This document shows positions 20,466 through 31,487 of a stretch of 64,000 nucleotides of DNA, piece after piece. Source of the DNA: Phytophthora colocasiae (Eukaryota; Oomycota; Peronosporomycetes; Peronosporales; Peronosporaceae); the NCBI GenBank assembly GCA_018806915.1, contig JAGKQI010000103.1:248001-312000 (forward strand), written 5' to 3'. The notes below the pieces were generated by a model. It was not told where the DNA came from, ran no database searches, and worked only from the letters and a program-made list of their open reading frames with translations. Within the stretch, counting starts at the first letter, position 1, and each line of letters begins with the position of its first letter. The position numbers and the translations under genes were made by a program.

Positions 20466-20843
20466 ATGGCGGACGAGGCTCATATCGCGGCAGGTGTCAA
20501 GGCTCGCGAGGCCCAAGTGCAAGGGCTGCTGGCCCAGCGCAAGAATGAGGAGGCCGTGCGTGTGGCTCTCGAGGACCCACCGCTGCTATCCAAAAACGAT
20601 GCGATCAAGGACGAGAACGCCAAAGTGGTGATGGCGGCCCTCTTGGCCTGCAACAAGGGTGAGATGCAGCGCGCTATCGACGCCCTCACCAGTCAGCTGG
20701 AGGACAACCTCATGAAGTACATTATGCGCTTCCTGGGTATCGCATCGCAGAGCGCTGCTATGTTGGAATGGCATCAGAAGCTGGTGGCCAAGGCCGGATC
20801 CGGTTGTGTGATGCGCGCCTTCACAGAGCGGAAGCAGGTCTAA
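20466..20843 (+). CDS. ARPC5: Arp2/3 complex subunit 5 (p16-ARC)
   Basis: Intronless 125-residue protein from the ATG at 20466. It is all-helical and matches the C-terminal two thirds of ARPC5: AIDALTSQLEDNLMKYIMRFLG and the terminal ALEWHQKL-type segment (AAMLEWHQKLVAKAGSGCVMRAF) ending in the characteristic ERKQV. ARPC5 stabilises the Arp2/3 complex that nucleates branched actin filaments. It is slightly shorter than the animal protein (about 151), lacking part of the N-terminal extension. Confidence 0.9.
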   Translation: MADEAHIAAGVKAREAQVQGLLAQRKNEEAVRVALEDPPLLSKNDAIKDENAKVVMAALLACNKGEMQRAIDALTSQLEDNLMKYIMRFLGIASQSAAMLEWHQKLVAKAGSGCVMRAFTERKQV

Positions 20844-20968
20844 GCAACTGCAGATGTTGACAACACATGCATACAGTAGATATGCCAATGAAACATACAG
20901 AATTTGCAACTTGTTGACAGGGGGGGGAGTTCTGGTTTATTATTTCTACTCGGAAGGTTTGCTTTTTA

Positions 20969-21974
20969 CTAGGGAGAGGTTTCTGCGTCTGCAACTTCTG
21001 CTACAAATGACTTGATCAACTGCATGGTTGGGCTAGCGCCAGGATCATCGTTGGCAAGATGCTGAATAATTGTGAAGTGATTGCAATTAGGAATAACATG
21101 GCGATGGATGGAGGTCTGTAGAAGTTGGACAAGTTAGTAAGCTACGAGGGAAAGTAAATGAACATGAAGGAGTATGTACATTTCCTGCAGCACTGAGCCA
21201 TCGCTCCAGCTCCTGCGAATCATCTTGGAAGTGGAAATCGTCGTGAGCATTTACTAGGAGTAGCGGCATTTTGGCAAGAGGCGAGGTTGGCCCGATTCTC
21301 GTGGCTGTCATTCCAATCGACGCCTCTCTCCACTGCTCGACACGCTCGCCAAACGGAGGGTTTGTTACGAAAGCCCCGTAAAATGATGCGTTCGCGAGCC
21401 GTACGATGTTGTAAACTCCCGAGATACCAACAGCTCCTTTCACGAATGTGTCCACCGATTTCTCCATCCCTGCTGCTACAAGATACTGCGGGTCGGCGAT
21501 GAGCTGCATCACCAAATGTGCACCAGCACTATGTCCCACGAGCACCAACTTGTCGGGATCGCCACCAAACTGTTAAATCGGAAGTTGTGCGTCAGTCACG
21601 ATATCATGTCATCTTGAACTCAGCATATCCGTCACCTTAGCGATGTTCCGATGCAACCAGGTCACTGCAGAAGCCACATCTTTGACATGCTCCGGATGAT
21701 GCACTTCTGGAGACAATCGATAATTGACTGAGACACCTAGACATCCTGCACTCACGAAAGCCTCGTCGATGTCTTGATTCAGTCCGCCGCTTTTATCTCC
21801 TCGCTGCCATGAACCTCCGTGCACAAATACACACGTCGGCAACTTGGCTCCAGGTGGGATCCTCTGTGGGGTCGCAATGTCCAAAGCCTGCAACGCATGA
21901 GGAGAATCACTTACGTACGCCACTTCCTTCCAGCTATAAGCGCCTAACACAGGCAGCGTGCGGCGCAGCATCAT
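20969..21974 (-). CDS. Alpha/beta hydrolase, kynurenine formamidase / prenylcysteine methylesterase-like
   Basis: Three exons in phase: 21636-21974, 21180-21569 and 20969-21115 (876 nt, 291 residues). Visible motifs: oxyanion-hole HGGSWQRGDK, nucleophile elbow GHSAG, acid region NAHDDFHF, and the catalytic His in VIPNCNHF in the last exon. This is the layout of the HGGxW carboxylesterase group that includes kynurenine formamidase (AFMID) and plant ICME. No membrane span. Substrate uncertain. Divergent with WDR61 across 101 bp, so promoters overlap. Confidence 0.82.
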
Positions 21975-22075
21975 CAACTGCCATAACTTGATCAACTACG
22001 GTACTCCTGAACGATCTCCGCCCTTAAGTACGAATTATACAATACCAATTGCAATTTTTGCAGGACTTGACAGCG

Positions 22076-23470
22076 ATGGCGGCACGAGCGAACGTACGCG
22101 AGCAGCTACAGCGCTTTAATGGCCGCATTGGCCTTGTCTAAATGCATCACTAATCTCGTATATTCCCTGCACACAGTACCGGGCGTCTCTCCAGTTCCCG
22201 AACGCTCACAGTGACGGCATCTGGAGCACGTTCTGGACATCCAATGACAAGATTTTGACTGGATCCGTAGACGAGGTGGCCAAGGCCTGGTACGTCTGTA
22301 TTTGTCCTAAAATCCCAGAAAGAAGGAGGATATCGACTGTGTTATTTTGCAGGGACGTAACGGAGGACGGTGTGTCCATCTCGCAACAGTACCCGGGCCA
22401 TGTGCTTGGAACGATCTCCATTGTGGGCAACAAGGCGGGTTCGCACGCCGTCACCAGCTCACTGGACTGCCAGATCCGCGTGCTCAACCTCTCATCGGGT
22501 GCAGTGGAGAAGACTATCGATGCTGGTCCTGGTGAGCTCTGGCAGGTGGCTTACAGCCCCGACGAGACGAGACTTGTGTCGGGCAGTCAGCAGGGCAAGA
22601 TTAATTTCTTCGACATCGAGTCGGAGAAAATCGTGCAGGATATCTCAACCCCGGCCAAATTCGTCCTCAGTGTTGCTTATGTGCGTGGTGGTGGATGGCT
22701 TGGATAATGATAGACACTGATGTTACGACATGATGTTTAGTCCCCGGATGGAAAGCAGGTAGCGTGTGGTGGGTTTGACGGCTTTGTCGGCGTGTATGAC
22801 GTCGAGACGGGATCACTGGTCCACAAATACGAAGGTTTGTGATGGATGGGGCTCAGTGTGCTTATGAACGGGTTAATAACGCTCATGTGTTGGTATTTGT
22901 GCTGTTTGCAGACCGCACGAAACCTGTCCGCTCAGTCGCGTACTCCCCGGATGGAAAGCTCTTTACTGCTTCTGATGACATGCACGTCAATGTCTATGAT
23001 GTGTACGTGGCTTATGAAGCGCAGTTACTGATGAAGCCCGGATACGCTAATGTCAAATCGTTGTGTTAGGGCTCATGGCAACGCTGTTGCCACTCTGTCG
23101 GGCCACGTCTCGTGGGTGCTGAGTGTTGCCTGTTCGCCCGATGGCGCGCAGTTTGCTACTGGGTACGTCGATAGTCTACTCTGTTAATGCGAAACTAATC
23201 GGTTAATCGCATTTTATTTGATGTCGCAGTGGTGCGGATCGCCGCGTCAAGATTTGGGATCTTGGCACGCGACGCTGCTTAACCACTTTCGATACGCACA
23301 CAGACCAGGTAAGATGACGACTTATTTAATTGATTAATTCGAGGATTTTGACTAACACATCCTGTCATGGTTAGGTATGGAGTGTTGCGTACAACTCATC
23401 AGGATCGCGACTAGTGTCGGGAGGTGATGATGCATTGCTGCAAGTGTACGAGACTGCTACGTCCGCTTAA
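22076..23470 (+). CDS. WDR61: WD40 protein SKI8/WDR61
   Basis: Eight exons in phase: 22076-22135, 22177-22289, 22353-22680, 22741-22834, 22912-23002, 23070-23162, 23230-23308 and 23375-23470 (954 nt, 317 residues; human 305). Seven WD repeats are visible, e.g. [61 protein letters not shown] and [11 protein letters not shown], ending [16 protein letters not shown]. The repeat order and short linkers match WDR61/Ski8, a shared subunit of the Ski exosome cofactor and the Paf1 transcription complex. The first intron, if correct, is only 41 nt. The 3' end is 47 bp from the convergent kinase, separated by a run of ten C. Confidence 0.88.
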
Positions 23471-23517
23471 CCCCCCCCCCTAGACAGCAACTGAACTGTT
23501 GCTGGTACAATGAACCT

Positions 23518-24807
23518 TCACTTGAATAGCGGCTCAGACTTCAGGTTTTCAGAACTTTTGCTGGAGGTAGCATCGATGGACTCAGGTTCTTGGGATAGCC
23601 ACGGCAGATCGAGGATTTCCTCGAGCGAAATTCGTTCCATTGGGTCCTTCTCAAGCATACGGGCGGTGAGAGATTTCAGTTGGGGAGAAATGTGTTGCCA
23701 CTGTTGCTTCTCAAAGCTAATGTCGCCGATCATATTGCGCGCCAGAAGCTGGTAGATGTCGGTTCCTGAAAAAGGGATGTTGCCTGACAACATTTGATAC
23801 AGAACGACGCCAGCGCCGTAGACGTCAGCCTCTGGGCCGTAGTAACCTTCGAAGCGTTCAGGGGCCATGCATCCATACGTCCCAAAACTTGCCAGTTTCT
23901 CGGATTTGCGATCACTAACATTGTAGTTATTGTCGACATTCGCTCCACTACCAAAATCCACCAGCTTCAAGTTGGAGAAGTTGCTAGTCAGAGCATCGTC
24001 AAACAAAATATTGCTCGCCTTCACGTCCAGGTGCAGCACTTGGTTTAAATGAAGCAGTTGTAGAGCATGACACAACGCCAGCAAAATATCACACGCTACG
24101 TTTTGAGGAAGCGGCCCACGTTCGCAAATTCTCTCCGCCAGCGAACCACCAGTATAGTACTTCATGACCAGGGTCACGCACTTGGGCTTGGGCTCTTCGA
24201 ACAAGTAGAAGTACTGTGCAAGATACTGCTTCAACTCGGGGTTTTCTTGGCCGAGAGCCATAATGTGAGCTGTTAAACTCAGCTCCGAATGACAACGAGA
24301 GCGATGAACACGTTTGAGCACAAACTGCTTCTTCGGATCGTCGCAGTCGTGACAGAGATACACTGCCGCGTTGGGTCCTTTTGCGATACTCTCGTAGGCC
24401 GACAAGCGCTGCAGCAGCACTGCCAAAGCCACCCAGCGACTCAACGTATCATGTACAAGTTGCCGTTGCTCAACAGTCTCAAACTCCATGGAAATTGTGT
24501 CATCCTTTCGCACTCTGGAGCTTACGAGCACAAGTCGTTTTTCTCCTACAATTCGCATCCTGGTGTCCCCTCCCAGTAGCAGCATCCGAACGGGTGCACA
24601 GCTTTCGAGATGTCGAGGATCTTGGCGGTAGACACTGAGAATTGGCGACTTGGAGCCGCGCAAAACAACCCACCGGCGCTTCGACATCCAACGAGGCACA
24701 AAGCGCGCGCACTTAACTCGAGCAGCGACGACGAATTCACTGGGAAGGACAGCGCTCGCACAGACGCCATTAGTACTTGCAGATCTCAAAACGGTTCGGT
24801 CGGGCAT
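23518..24807 (-). CDS. Ser/Thr protein kinase with N-terminal PH-like domain and HLD catalytic loop
   Basis: Intronless, 429 residues from the Met at 24807. Residues about 28-135 look like a PH domain (SKRRWVVLRGSKSPILSVY and a closing helix with a Trp). The kinase domain follows: ATP-binding Lys in FVLKRVHRS, hinge LVMKYYTGGSL, catalytic loop HLDVKASNILF near 257, DFGSG, APERFEG and DVYGAGVVLYQMLSG. The HRD Arg is Leu, so activation by an Arg-phosphate contact in the activation loop is not expected; the catalytic Asp and Asn remain, so it should be active. A PH domain implies recruitment to membranes by phosphoinositides. Closest subgroup not identified. Confidence 0.83.
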   Translation of the reverse strand: MPDRTVLRSASTNGVCASAVLPSEFVVAARVKCARFVPRWMSKRRWVVLRGSKSPILSVYRQDPRHLESCAPVRMLLLGGDTRMRIVGEKRLVLVSSRVRKDDTISMEFETVEQRQLVHDTLSRWVALAVLLQRLSAYESIAKGPNAAVYLCHDCDDPKKQFVLKRVHRSRCHSELSLTAHIMALGQENPELKQYLAQYFYLFEEPKPKCVTLVMKYYTGGSLAERICERGPLPQNVACDILLALCHALQLLHLNQVLHLDVKASNILFDDALTSNFSNLKLVDFGSGANVDNNYNVSDRKSEKLASFGTYGCMAPERFEGYYGPEADVYGAGVVLYQMLSGNIPFSGTDIYQLLARNMIGDISFEKQQWQHISPQLKSLTARMLEKDPMERISLEEILDLPWLSQEPESIDATSSKSSENLKSEPLFK

Positions 24808-25147
24808 TGTTCGTTTCAACGCAAGTTCGGAACTGACTGTGGATTGCACACCCGCAGTTTAACAGATCCGGTCGACGACGTCATTGACCAACATGCGCGC
24901 CCCCAGTTCAGTTTGACTGACTCATGCACTAGTAGCTTCAACGTCTTGATCTCTTAAAGAACATTACTGGCCAATCATATCGCTTCAACATGAACTCATA
25001 AAACCATCATCAGCCAATCAGAGCCACTTTTTCATAAACAAAAGGACAGTACTGTCCTTGAAGTGGTAGAGACTCACATATCTTAGTTATCTATCCACTA
25101 GCAGTTTCGCAGAGTTTGACTCCCTGACCTTCGTCTTCAGCCCGCGT
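24808..25147. promoter_or_regulatory. Divergent promoter region between two kinase genes
   Basis: 340 bp between two start codons. CCAATCA occurs twice, near 24971 and 25014 (GGCCAATCATA and AGCCAATCAGA), as expected for CCAAT boxes serving either or both genes. No coding frame. Confidence 0.4.
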
Positions 25148-26770
25148 ATGACACGGAGCGCTGTACTATCGATGACGCCTCCTCCGCGTCGTGCGTCCTG
25201 TGGCGGCCAACAAACGGGGGAAATGCGTACCAAGGACGCTAATGGGTGGTTCTACCACACGGTGTCGGCTGCTACGCCCACGGAGAAGCGCAAGGCCAAG
25301 CTGTTCCATCAAGAGGCAGGAGAACAGGAGACGCAGTGTCCGGACGAAGACGACGAGGATACTGCCTCGCAGCAGTATGTGTGGAGTGTGGGCTCCAGTC
25401 GCAGTATCCGTAGGAACAGCTTGGATAGCTCTGGAACTGTGCAATTTGAGCGCACACGGGAGATCACTGGCAATTTGCAGGACAGTATCTTGGCCAGGAT
25501 CTCGACGCTGCGGGCACTTTGCGACGAGGGATTCATCACAGAGGACGAATATGAACGGTAAGTGAAGAAATTATTTAGAAGATATAAAGATGGCGCGGTT
25601 CTTGACGAAATTATTGTTTTTATGCAGACGCAAGTGTGTCATTGTAGACGAAATTACGTTCTCATCGTTGGCTCCAGCATCGAGTACGCAGAACACGATC
25701 ACACAGAGGAGGATGTCCTTTCGACGAACGGAAGGTGGGTTCCCATGCTATGATTCAGACTTCTGTAGGGTAGCTAAGCAACTATCCTTATAGGGCTGCC
25801 ATTGATTGTGCCGCATGCACCGAACTTTAGAGAAATGAGCCCCGAGACAGCTATTAAGCACGTGTTCAACTACGGGTCGCGACAATGGAGCAGCACACAA
25901 GTGTGTATTAACCTGGACGAGACGCCATTTAGCAAGGGGAGTCTACGCATTGTGTATCACTTGCAGGACCTGAGCATTGAGAGCTGCGCTACTTTATCGA
26001 ATGGTGGCTGCTACACAGGAAGCTACGTAGCCAAGCTGGCTATTGACCCGGATGAAGACCCACAGACGTACTTTAGGGATATTGAGCTACAAGCCCACTG
26101 CGCGCACTATGCCCAAGTGTACAACTCGTACACGCCACCCAAGCGTGTGGAGTTTATTCCAGCCTGGGTATTAGAACTACCTGAGCGGAATGGTGCTTTG
26201 TGTGCGGTGGAGGCCTACATCCCAGGGGAGTATCGCAAGCACAACAACAACTTTGGCTCAGTGAGCGATGACGAGCGCAATACACCGCAAGCCTTTTCTC
26301 ACTTCACGTACGAGGCTTCCAACCACGAGCTGCTAGCTGTGGATATCCAAGGAGTCGGCGATCTGTACACAGATCCGCAGATTCACACGCTAAACGGTCA
26401 TGACTTTGGCAAGGGGAATCTCGGCGTCTTGGGCTTCCAGAAGTTCCTCTCGTCGCATCGATGCAACTCCATTTGCCGTTACCTCAAACTTCCAGCAGTG
26501 AACCCCAAGTCTCGCCACGCTGACTCCGGCACCTTACCAGTACAAGAGTTGATGAACCGAGATCGCGTTCGACCTACACATTTTGACTCGCGTCACTACT
26601 ATGAGAACGCGCCAATGTTGCAGAAGTACGTGACGCAGTGCCGCGAAATGGATAGCGGATTGTCCACTGTTTCATCTTCGGGTTGTTCCAAGCGACCTCG
26701 TAAGCGCCGCAATCGCCAGACATCAGGCTTTGCCCACTTCTGCAGGGCCCTGTTCTGCGGTGGCTGTTAA
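25148..26770 (+). CDS. Alpha-kinase (MHCK/eEF2K family)
   Basis: Three exons in phase: 25148-25557, 25628-25734 and 25794-26770 (1494 nt, 497 residues). The N-terminal 170 residues are low-complexity with a helical SHOCT-like ending (ISTLRALCDEGFITEDEYER). The alpha-kinase domain is unmistakable: ESCATLSNGGCYTGSYVAK, VEAYIPGEYRKHNNN, FSHFTYEASNHELLAVDIQG, GVGDLYTDPQIHTLNG and GKGNLGVLGF followed by the zinc-site SHRCNSIC. These kinases phosphorylate helical substrates such as eEF2 or myosin heavy chain. No WD40, channel or Sel1 repeats are attached, so the substrate is open. The C terminus is basic and Cys-rich (CRALFCGGC), possibly lipidated. Confidence 0.9.
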
Positions 26771-26889
26771 CCTCCTGGCCAAGGTATTTACACTCTACAC
26801 ACTTTATTAGCATTTGATCCGAAGTTTCTATCAGCTACAATATAAACTGCCTAGAAATCAAACACTAAATGCCTACCACCACTTCACAT

Positions 26890-28251
26890 CTACGCAGCCT
26901 TCTCACCGTACACTGCTTCATTCACTAGCTCTTGAAGAGTATCGCCGAAAGTCTCCAGAGAGAAGATCTTTTGGGCACGAAGTCTACCGCAAGCCCCCAT
27001 CTCGACCACACGGACGCTGTTCTTCGGTCCGCAAAGTTCTATCATGGCCTCAGCAAAAGCCTCCGGCTTCTGCTCGCACAAGAAACCCGTCTCACCGTCA
27101 GCGATGGACTCGAGAGGGCCTCCAGAGCTCACAGCAATGACAGGAGTACCACATGCCATTGCCTCAACGGGGACGATACCAAAGTGCTCGCGGTCAGGCG
27201 TGTAGAGAATAGCATGGGCCTTTCGAAGCAGTTCGAGCTTCATAGAATTTGAGACGGACGTACGGAATTCCACATGCTCACCAAGCCCGTGCTTCGACAC
27301 CACATCTTGCAGCTCAATCAAATGTTCCTTGTTCTCAGTGTTGAGTGGGTCGTAACCTCCAGCCACGATCAGTTTAACACGCTGGAACTCATCAGTTGGC
27401 AGTCTGTTGCGCAGCTCTACGAGCGCTTCAACGGCCAGAGCTACGTTTTTCTTCCGCTCAAATCGATTCAGCGACACAAAGAGACCTGAGTCGCGTTCCA
27501 CATTCGCTTCAGCAGTTACCTTGTAGGCCTTGACATCCACTGGCGGGTAAAGCACTCCCAGCTTTTTGGACTGTAAACTCGGGAAAGCCTCCTGGAAAAC
27601 TCCACGCGAGAATTTGCTGTTAGCCACAAAGATATCTGACGCAGCGGTGGTGATCTCCTCCAGATAATCCAGGGGCACACGATACATTCGTTTCCAGGGG
27701 GAGTTGGAGCGAATGCACAACAGTTTGTCCGGGAAGTGGCCGTAGAAAACCACAGGCTTGCCTAACGCACGTAGGAATGGGATGGAAATGGACACTTGGT
27801 CCACCACGAATACGTCCACGTCATTGATATACGATACTGCAATACACAGCGTTACGAATAGGACACGCACCACCGCACAGAACGCGTAAAGTCTGCCAAG
27901 AATCGTGCGCGGGAGCCAATCGCCATGCACGCGCACATGAGCAGCCAGCGGGCCGTCACCGCGGGTCTCTTCAAAGCAGTGGCTGACGTCGTGGTGAGCT
28001 GTAAACACAGTGACATGAGCTCCGCGTTGCTGCAACGCCACTGCCGCATTAACCACGAGGTTCTCAGCTCCACCGATGCCGAAATCCGGATGGAGAAACC
28101 CCACACGAAGCTTTGTAGACTGTTTTGCAGGTCGAGCAGCACGAGGAATGGAACAACTGAGACCACGGAAAAACGCCCAAACGACGAAGATGAACATCAA
28201 GACCCAGGGAGCTGCAACGGCGGCCAACGCCGGTGGAGGAGGGAGAGCCAT
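26890..28251 (-). CDS. ALG2: ALG2 alpha-1,3/1,6-mannosyltransferase
   Basis: Intronless, 454 residues from the Met at 28251 (MALPPPP); upstream in-frame codons lack family similarity. An N-terminal span (WVLMFIFVVWAFF) anchors it to the ER. GT4 features: HPDFGIGGAENLVV, FTAHHDVSHCFEE, VVFYGHFPDKLL, SLNRFERKKNV, and the EX7E motif EHFGIVPVEAMACGTPVIA near residues 354-372. ALG2 adds the second and third mannose to the dolichol-linked oligosaccharide on the cytosolic face of the ER. Divergent from the OB-fold gene across 183 bp. Confidence 0.92.
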   Translation of the reverse strand: MALPPPPALAAVAAPWVLMFIFVVWAFFRGLSCSIPRAARPAKQSTKLRVGFLHPDFGIGGAENLVVNAAVALQQRGAHVTVFTAHHDVSHCFEETRGDGPLAAHVRVHGDWLPRTILGRLYAFCAVVRVLFVTLCIAVSYINDVDVFVVDQVSISIPFLRALGKPVVFYGHFPDKLLCIRSNSPWKRMYRVPLDYLEEITTAASDIFVANSKFSRGVFQEAFPSLQSKKLGVLYPPVDVKAYKVTAEANVERDSGLFVSLNRFERKKNVALAVEALVELRNRLPTDEFQRVKLIVAGGYDPLNTENKEHLIELQDVVSKHGLGEHVEFRTSVSNSMKLELLRKAHAILYTPDREHFGIVPVEAMACGTPVIAVSSGGPLESIADGETGFLCEQKPEAFAEAMIELCGPKNSVRVVEMGACGRLRAQKIFSLETFGDTLQELVNEAVYGEKAA

Positions 28252-28434
28252 GTTGCAGGCAGGAACTGCTGATGTGTTGTGAACGCAGTTAAACCGGCTC
28301 TGTATACACTGATAATCGCTACAAACAGATCGTTTGCGAGTAGATACGTTATACATCTCTATAAGCTGGTCGCGCGAAGAAGAAAAAAGCATTTTCTTCA
28401 AAAAAAAGTGATTTGCAGGGTTAACCCTTGTACG

Positions 28435-28984
28435 TAATGGAGGAGGTGCTGAACGACCTATTGACGGAGCGAGGCCTCACCAAATGGCAAGTTGTGCGTG
28501 ACGCGCGCATCTCGAGCGACTCCAACGAAGCAATCAATGCCATCTATGGTTATGCATTAACTACAAGTCTCCAAGAAGAACGCATCGATCGCAAGCGGAA
28601 ACGGAAAGCTGGAATACCTGTCAACCAGGAACAACCGACATGGAGCTGCTTCCTAGTGCTTCCCGCTGTATCCTCATCACCAACACTCAGTATCAAGCGG
28701 TACGTCTCGATTCATCCGTTGCTCACTAACTTCACACTAACAATTCAATTACATCAACTATCAGACTTTTGTTGCTGCAACAATGTGCCGACGCTAACGA
28801 ACCGATGGCGAACTCAACCACTACAAGGCAAACGTTCCTGTGTCTCACGGATGGCGCGAACATCAGGTACAATGCCTTAACATCGTGTACGATCTTGTCT
28901 AGTTAACCTGATACTAACTTGGCCAACTTGCAGTTACTACGCTCTCCAAGCACCAGCCTTAAGGGAACCAAAAACTCTCCACTA
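28435..28984 (+). CDS. RMI1/TDRD3-like OB-fold protein, possibly truncated
   Basis: Three exons stay in one frame: 28435 to about 28699, about 28765-28865 and about 28935-28984, giving roughly 135 residues. The N-terminal helices (EEVLNDLLTERGLTKWQVV) and the OB-fold strand FLCLTDGANISYYALQAPALRE resemble RMI1 and TDRD3, where a LTDG strand is diagnostic. The frame then ends at once. One frame over, the sequence reads LKGTK, and a further acceptor near 29075 leads into GEVPSVIRHCIPVDPALV, resembling the next family strand, so the gene probably continues beyond a frameshift or a misplaced splice site. Identification is tentative. Confidence 0.5.
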
Positions 28985-29318
28985 AAGGACCGTCACCAGC
29001 GATGAAGTACCGATTTCCTCTTTTTTTTGTTTTTTGGTTTGAGAGGAATCAGACATCGCTCATCCTTTTTCAGGGGAGGTGCCAAGTGTGATCAGACACT
29101 GCATTCCGGTCGATCCAGCGTTAGTCAGCAGGATACGAAATTTGAGGATACATGTATCAAGTACCGGTAGAACACAACGTAGTAATGCGTGAAGTATTAG
29201 TTTGAGTCTCCGACTGCCTACAACACAGCCAGCCTTAAAGCTCTGCTAATTCAAATTGGACAATAAAGTGGTAACTGTATCTGAATCAGGATACATGAAG
29301 ATGTTGTTGCACGGTTGG
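28985..29318. other. Possible 3' exon of the OB-fold gene, otherwise non-coding
   Basis: After a T-rich tract (29021-29039), an acceptor at about 29074 is followed by an open stretch of about 40 codons (GEVPSVIRHCIPVDPALV) ending near 29198. It would fit as the end of the OB-fold domain, but no phase-consistent join was found. The rest is 3' flank of the convergent synthase gene. Confidence 0.35.
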
Positions 29319-31250
29319 TTACTTGGCAAACAAAAGACTAGCGTTGGTGCCTCCGAATCCAAACGAGTTCGACATGACAGCATGCAATTGCTTCTCCTGC
29401 GGTTGGTTGGGCACGTAGTTGAGTGTGAATTCCTCTGTCGTTTCGTGCAAGTTGAGGGTAGGAGGCATTACATTCTGTTGAGCATCGTTCATAAACAACA
29501 GTCATGTCAATCCTAGAAAACGACCTTATACAGATGAGTCAGTTCGCTTACGAGGTGAAGTGCCTTGACAGCGAAGATCGCTTCAACAGCACCAGCTGAA
29601 CCTTGCAGGTGACCAATAGATCCCTGTTCAGAACAAAACAGTCAATCACCAGTAAATTGTTACGTACAAGCAAGTGGAAGCATACCTTAGTAGAAGACAC
29701 TCCAAGCTTGTCAGCGTTGCTGCCAAACAGGGCTGTGATGGCTGCATTTTCAGCGCGGTCACCCAAAGGTGTCCCCGCTGCATGTGCGTTGATGTAACCA
29801 ATGTCAGACAGCGCAAGTCCGGACTGGGAAATTGCTGACTGCATAGCCCTTCGAGCGCCATCACCGTTTTCAAGAGGAGCTGTGATGTGGCTGCCGTCAC
29901 CACTGAGGCCATAGCCCCGCAACTCAGCGTATATCCGGGCACCACGTTTCTTGGCATGTTCGTATTCCTACAAAATGCACAGCTCGTTATGTTATTTGAC
30001 CTCGTTGTAAATGGCTCTGCACTGAAACATACCTCGAGCACCATGATACCAGCTCCTTCACCCATTACGAATCCATCGCGTTGCGAGTCAAACGGTCTCG
30101 ATGCCTCCTGTGGGCGGTCATTGTACTGAACGAAGATCAAGAGTTAGTAACCGAATCAGGTATGCATGATTAATCCACAGAACAAACCTTTGTGGACAAA
30201 GCTCGTGGTCGATCGAAAGCACAAATCGACATTTCGTTGATGGTAGGCTCAGTGCCTCCAGCAACCATAACATCAGCATCTCCGTGCTGAATGAAACGTG
30301 CAGCGTCGCCAATGCTATGACTGCCAGTAGCACACGCCGTCACGCAAGAATGGACCGGACCCTGTGACCAATAAGATGTTTTCAGTTAATGGCACGCCAA
30401 TATCGACACTACCGAGAGACAATTACCTTCAGCCCATGTTCAATGCTCACGTGGCCTGCCGACAGGTTGATGAGAATGCGAGGCACGAAAAAAGGAGTAA
30501 CACGACGGAATTTCTTTGACGAAAAAGAGAAGTTAGCAGTGATAAAACTGTCTCAAAATGAATAGCAACTCATTACAATACCCTTTCTTTGATGAGTTCA
30601 CCGACGTCCATGACCTCCTGGATGTTGCCACAGGCAGCTCCAATAGCTACACCCTGTCAATACAAATCCCAAGATCAGCTACGTCATCCATCGCCCAACC
30701 ACGTAATGAAATACGGTACCGCTCGTTCGCGCTCCTCCTCCGACTCGGGAACCCATCCCGAGTCTTTCAACGCTTCATCAGCTATGGGAAATGCAATTGT
30801 TAGTTGCGTAGCAGTAGCCTGAAAGAAAAGGTCGCAACTCACCTGCAGCCAAAGCCATCGCAACATGGTCCACTTCCTGGGCACGGAAACTCTTTGGGTT
30901 GGTCCAGTCCTTCGTATGAAAAGCGCCTTCCTCACTACCCCTCGGTACTGTTGCTCCCACCGTGCAATTGAGCCCCGACCCCACTAACATGTCCAGACTC
31001 TGTGGAATCCCAAAGCAGCTGTTAGTACGAGCCACTTTCAAACACAACGAGTGAAAGACGAACCTACCTGAATGGCGCATTGCGAGTCCAAAACTTTCTC
31101 CCATGCACGCTCAACGCCCACTCCGAACGGCGTCACAGCTCCCAGACCAGTGACCACCACACGACGAGGTGGAACTTGCGGTGGAGGGGCGAACGAAAGT
31201 GTCGAAAGGCTGCGAGCCAAAGCGGCATCACGTCGCACAGCGAGCAACAT
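29319..31250 (-). CDS. OXSM: 3-oxoacyl-ACP synthase II, mitochondrial type, copy 1
   Basis: Ten exons in phase: 31068-31250, 30843-30999, 30720-30781, 30582-30653, 30427-30513, 30188-30361, 30033-30125, 29686-29967, 29552-29623 and 29319-29474 (1338 nt, 445 residues). The N terminus is Arg/Ser-rich, consistent with import into mitochondria. KAS motifs: [13 protein letters not shown], nucleophile Cys in [13 protein letters not shown], first His in [11 protein letters not shown], second His in IGHLQGSAG, and [12 protein letters not shown]. It elongates acyl-ACP by condensation with malonyl-ACP. Compared with copy 2, the usual HATSTP is HAAGTP and GHLLGAAG is GHLQGSAG, so activity or specificity may differ. 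Exons 2-10 have the same lengths as in copy 2. Confidence 0.93.
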
Positions 31251-31487
31251 GGCGGTGTCGTGTCAGGAACGCGGAGGGAGGAATTCTGACGGACCACGCG
31301 GACCACCACGGGGCACGGACCTCGTCGCGGTCAAGCAGGTCAAGTACCTGGTCATACATGTACCGGTACCACGTGCACGATTGCTGAGACTTGAGGCGGG
31401 CTAATTCTTGAAGTGCATTGTGTTTTGATTGGTCAGAAGAAGCTGATATATTCTGATTGGTTAAAATCTCAAAATGTTTATTAACCA
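31251..31487. promoter_or_regulatory. Divergent promoter of OXSM copy 1 and the TBC-myotubularin gene
   Basis: 237 bp between the two start codons. CCAAT-type motifs cluster near the plus-strand gene: GATTGGTCAG (31428), GATTGGTTAA (31456) and AACCAATGAC (31483). Spacing to either start is short. Confidence 0.45.

Noticed and set aside
23471..23480. Run of ten C between WDR61 and the kinase
   Set aside because: Simple homopolymer between convergent stops; could be functional as a terminator but nothing supports that.
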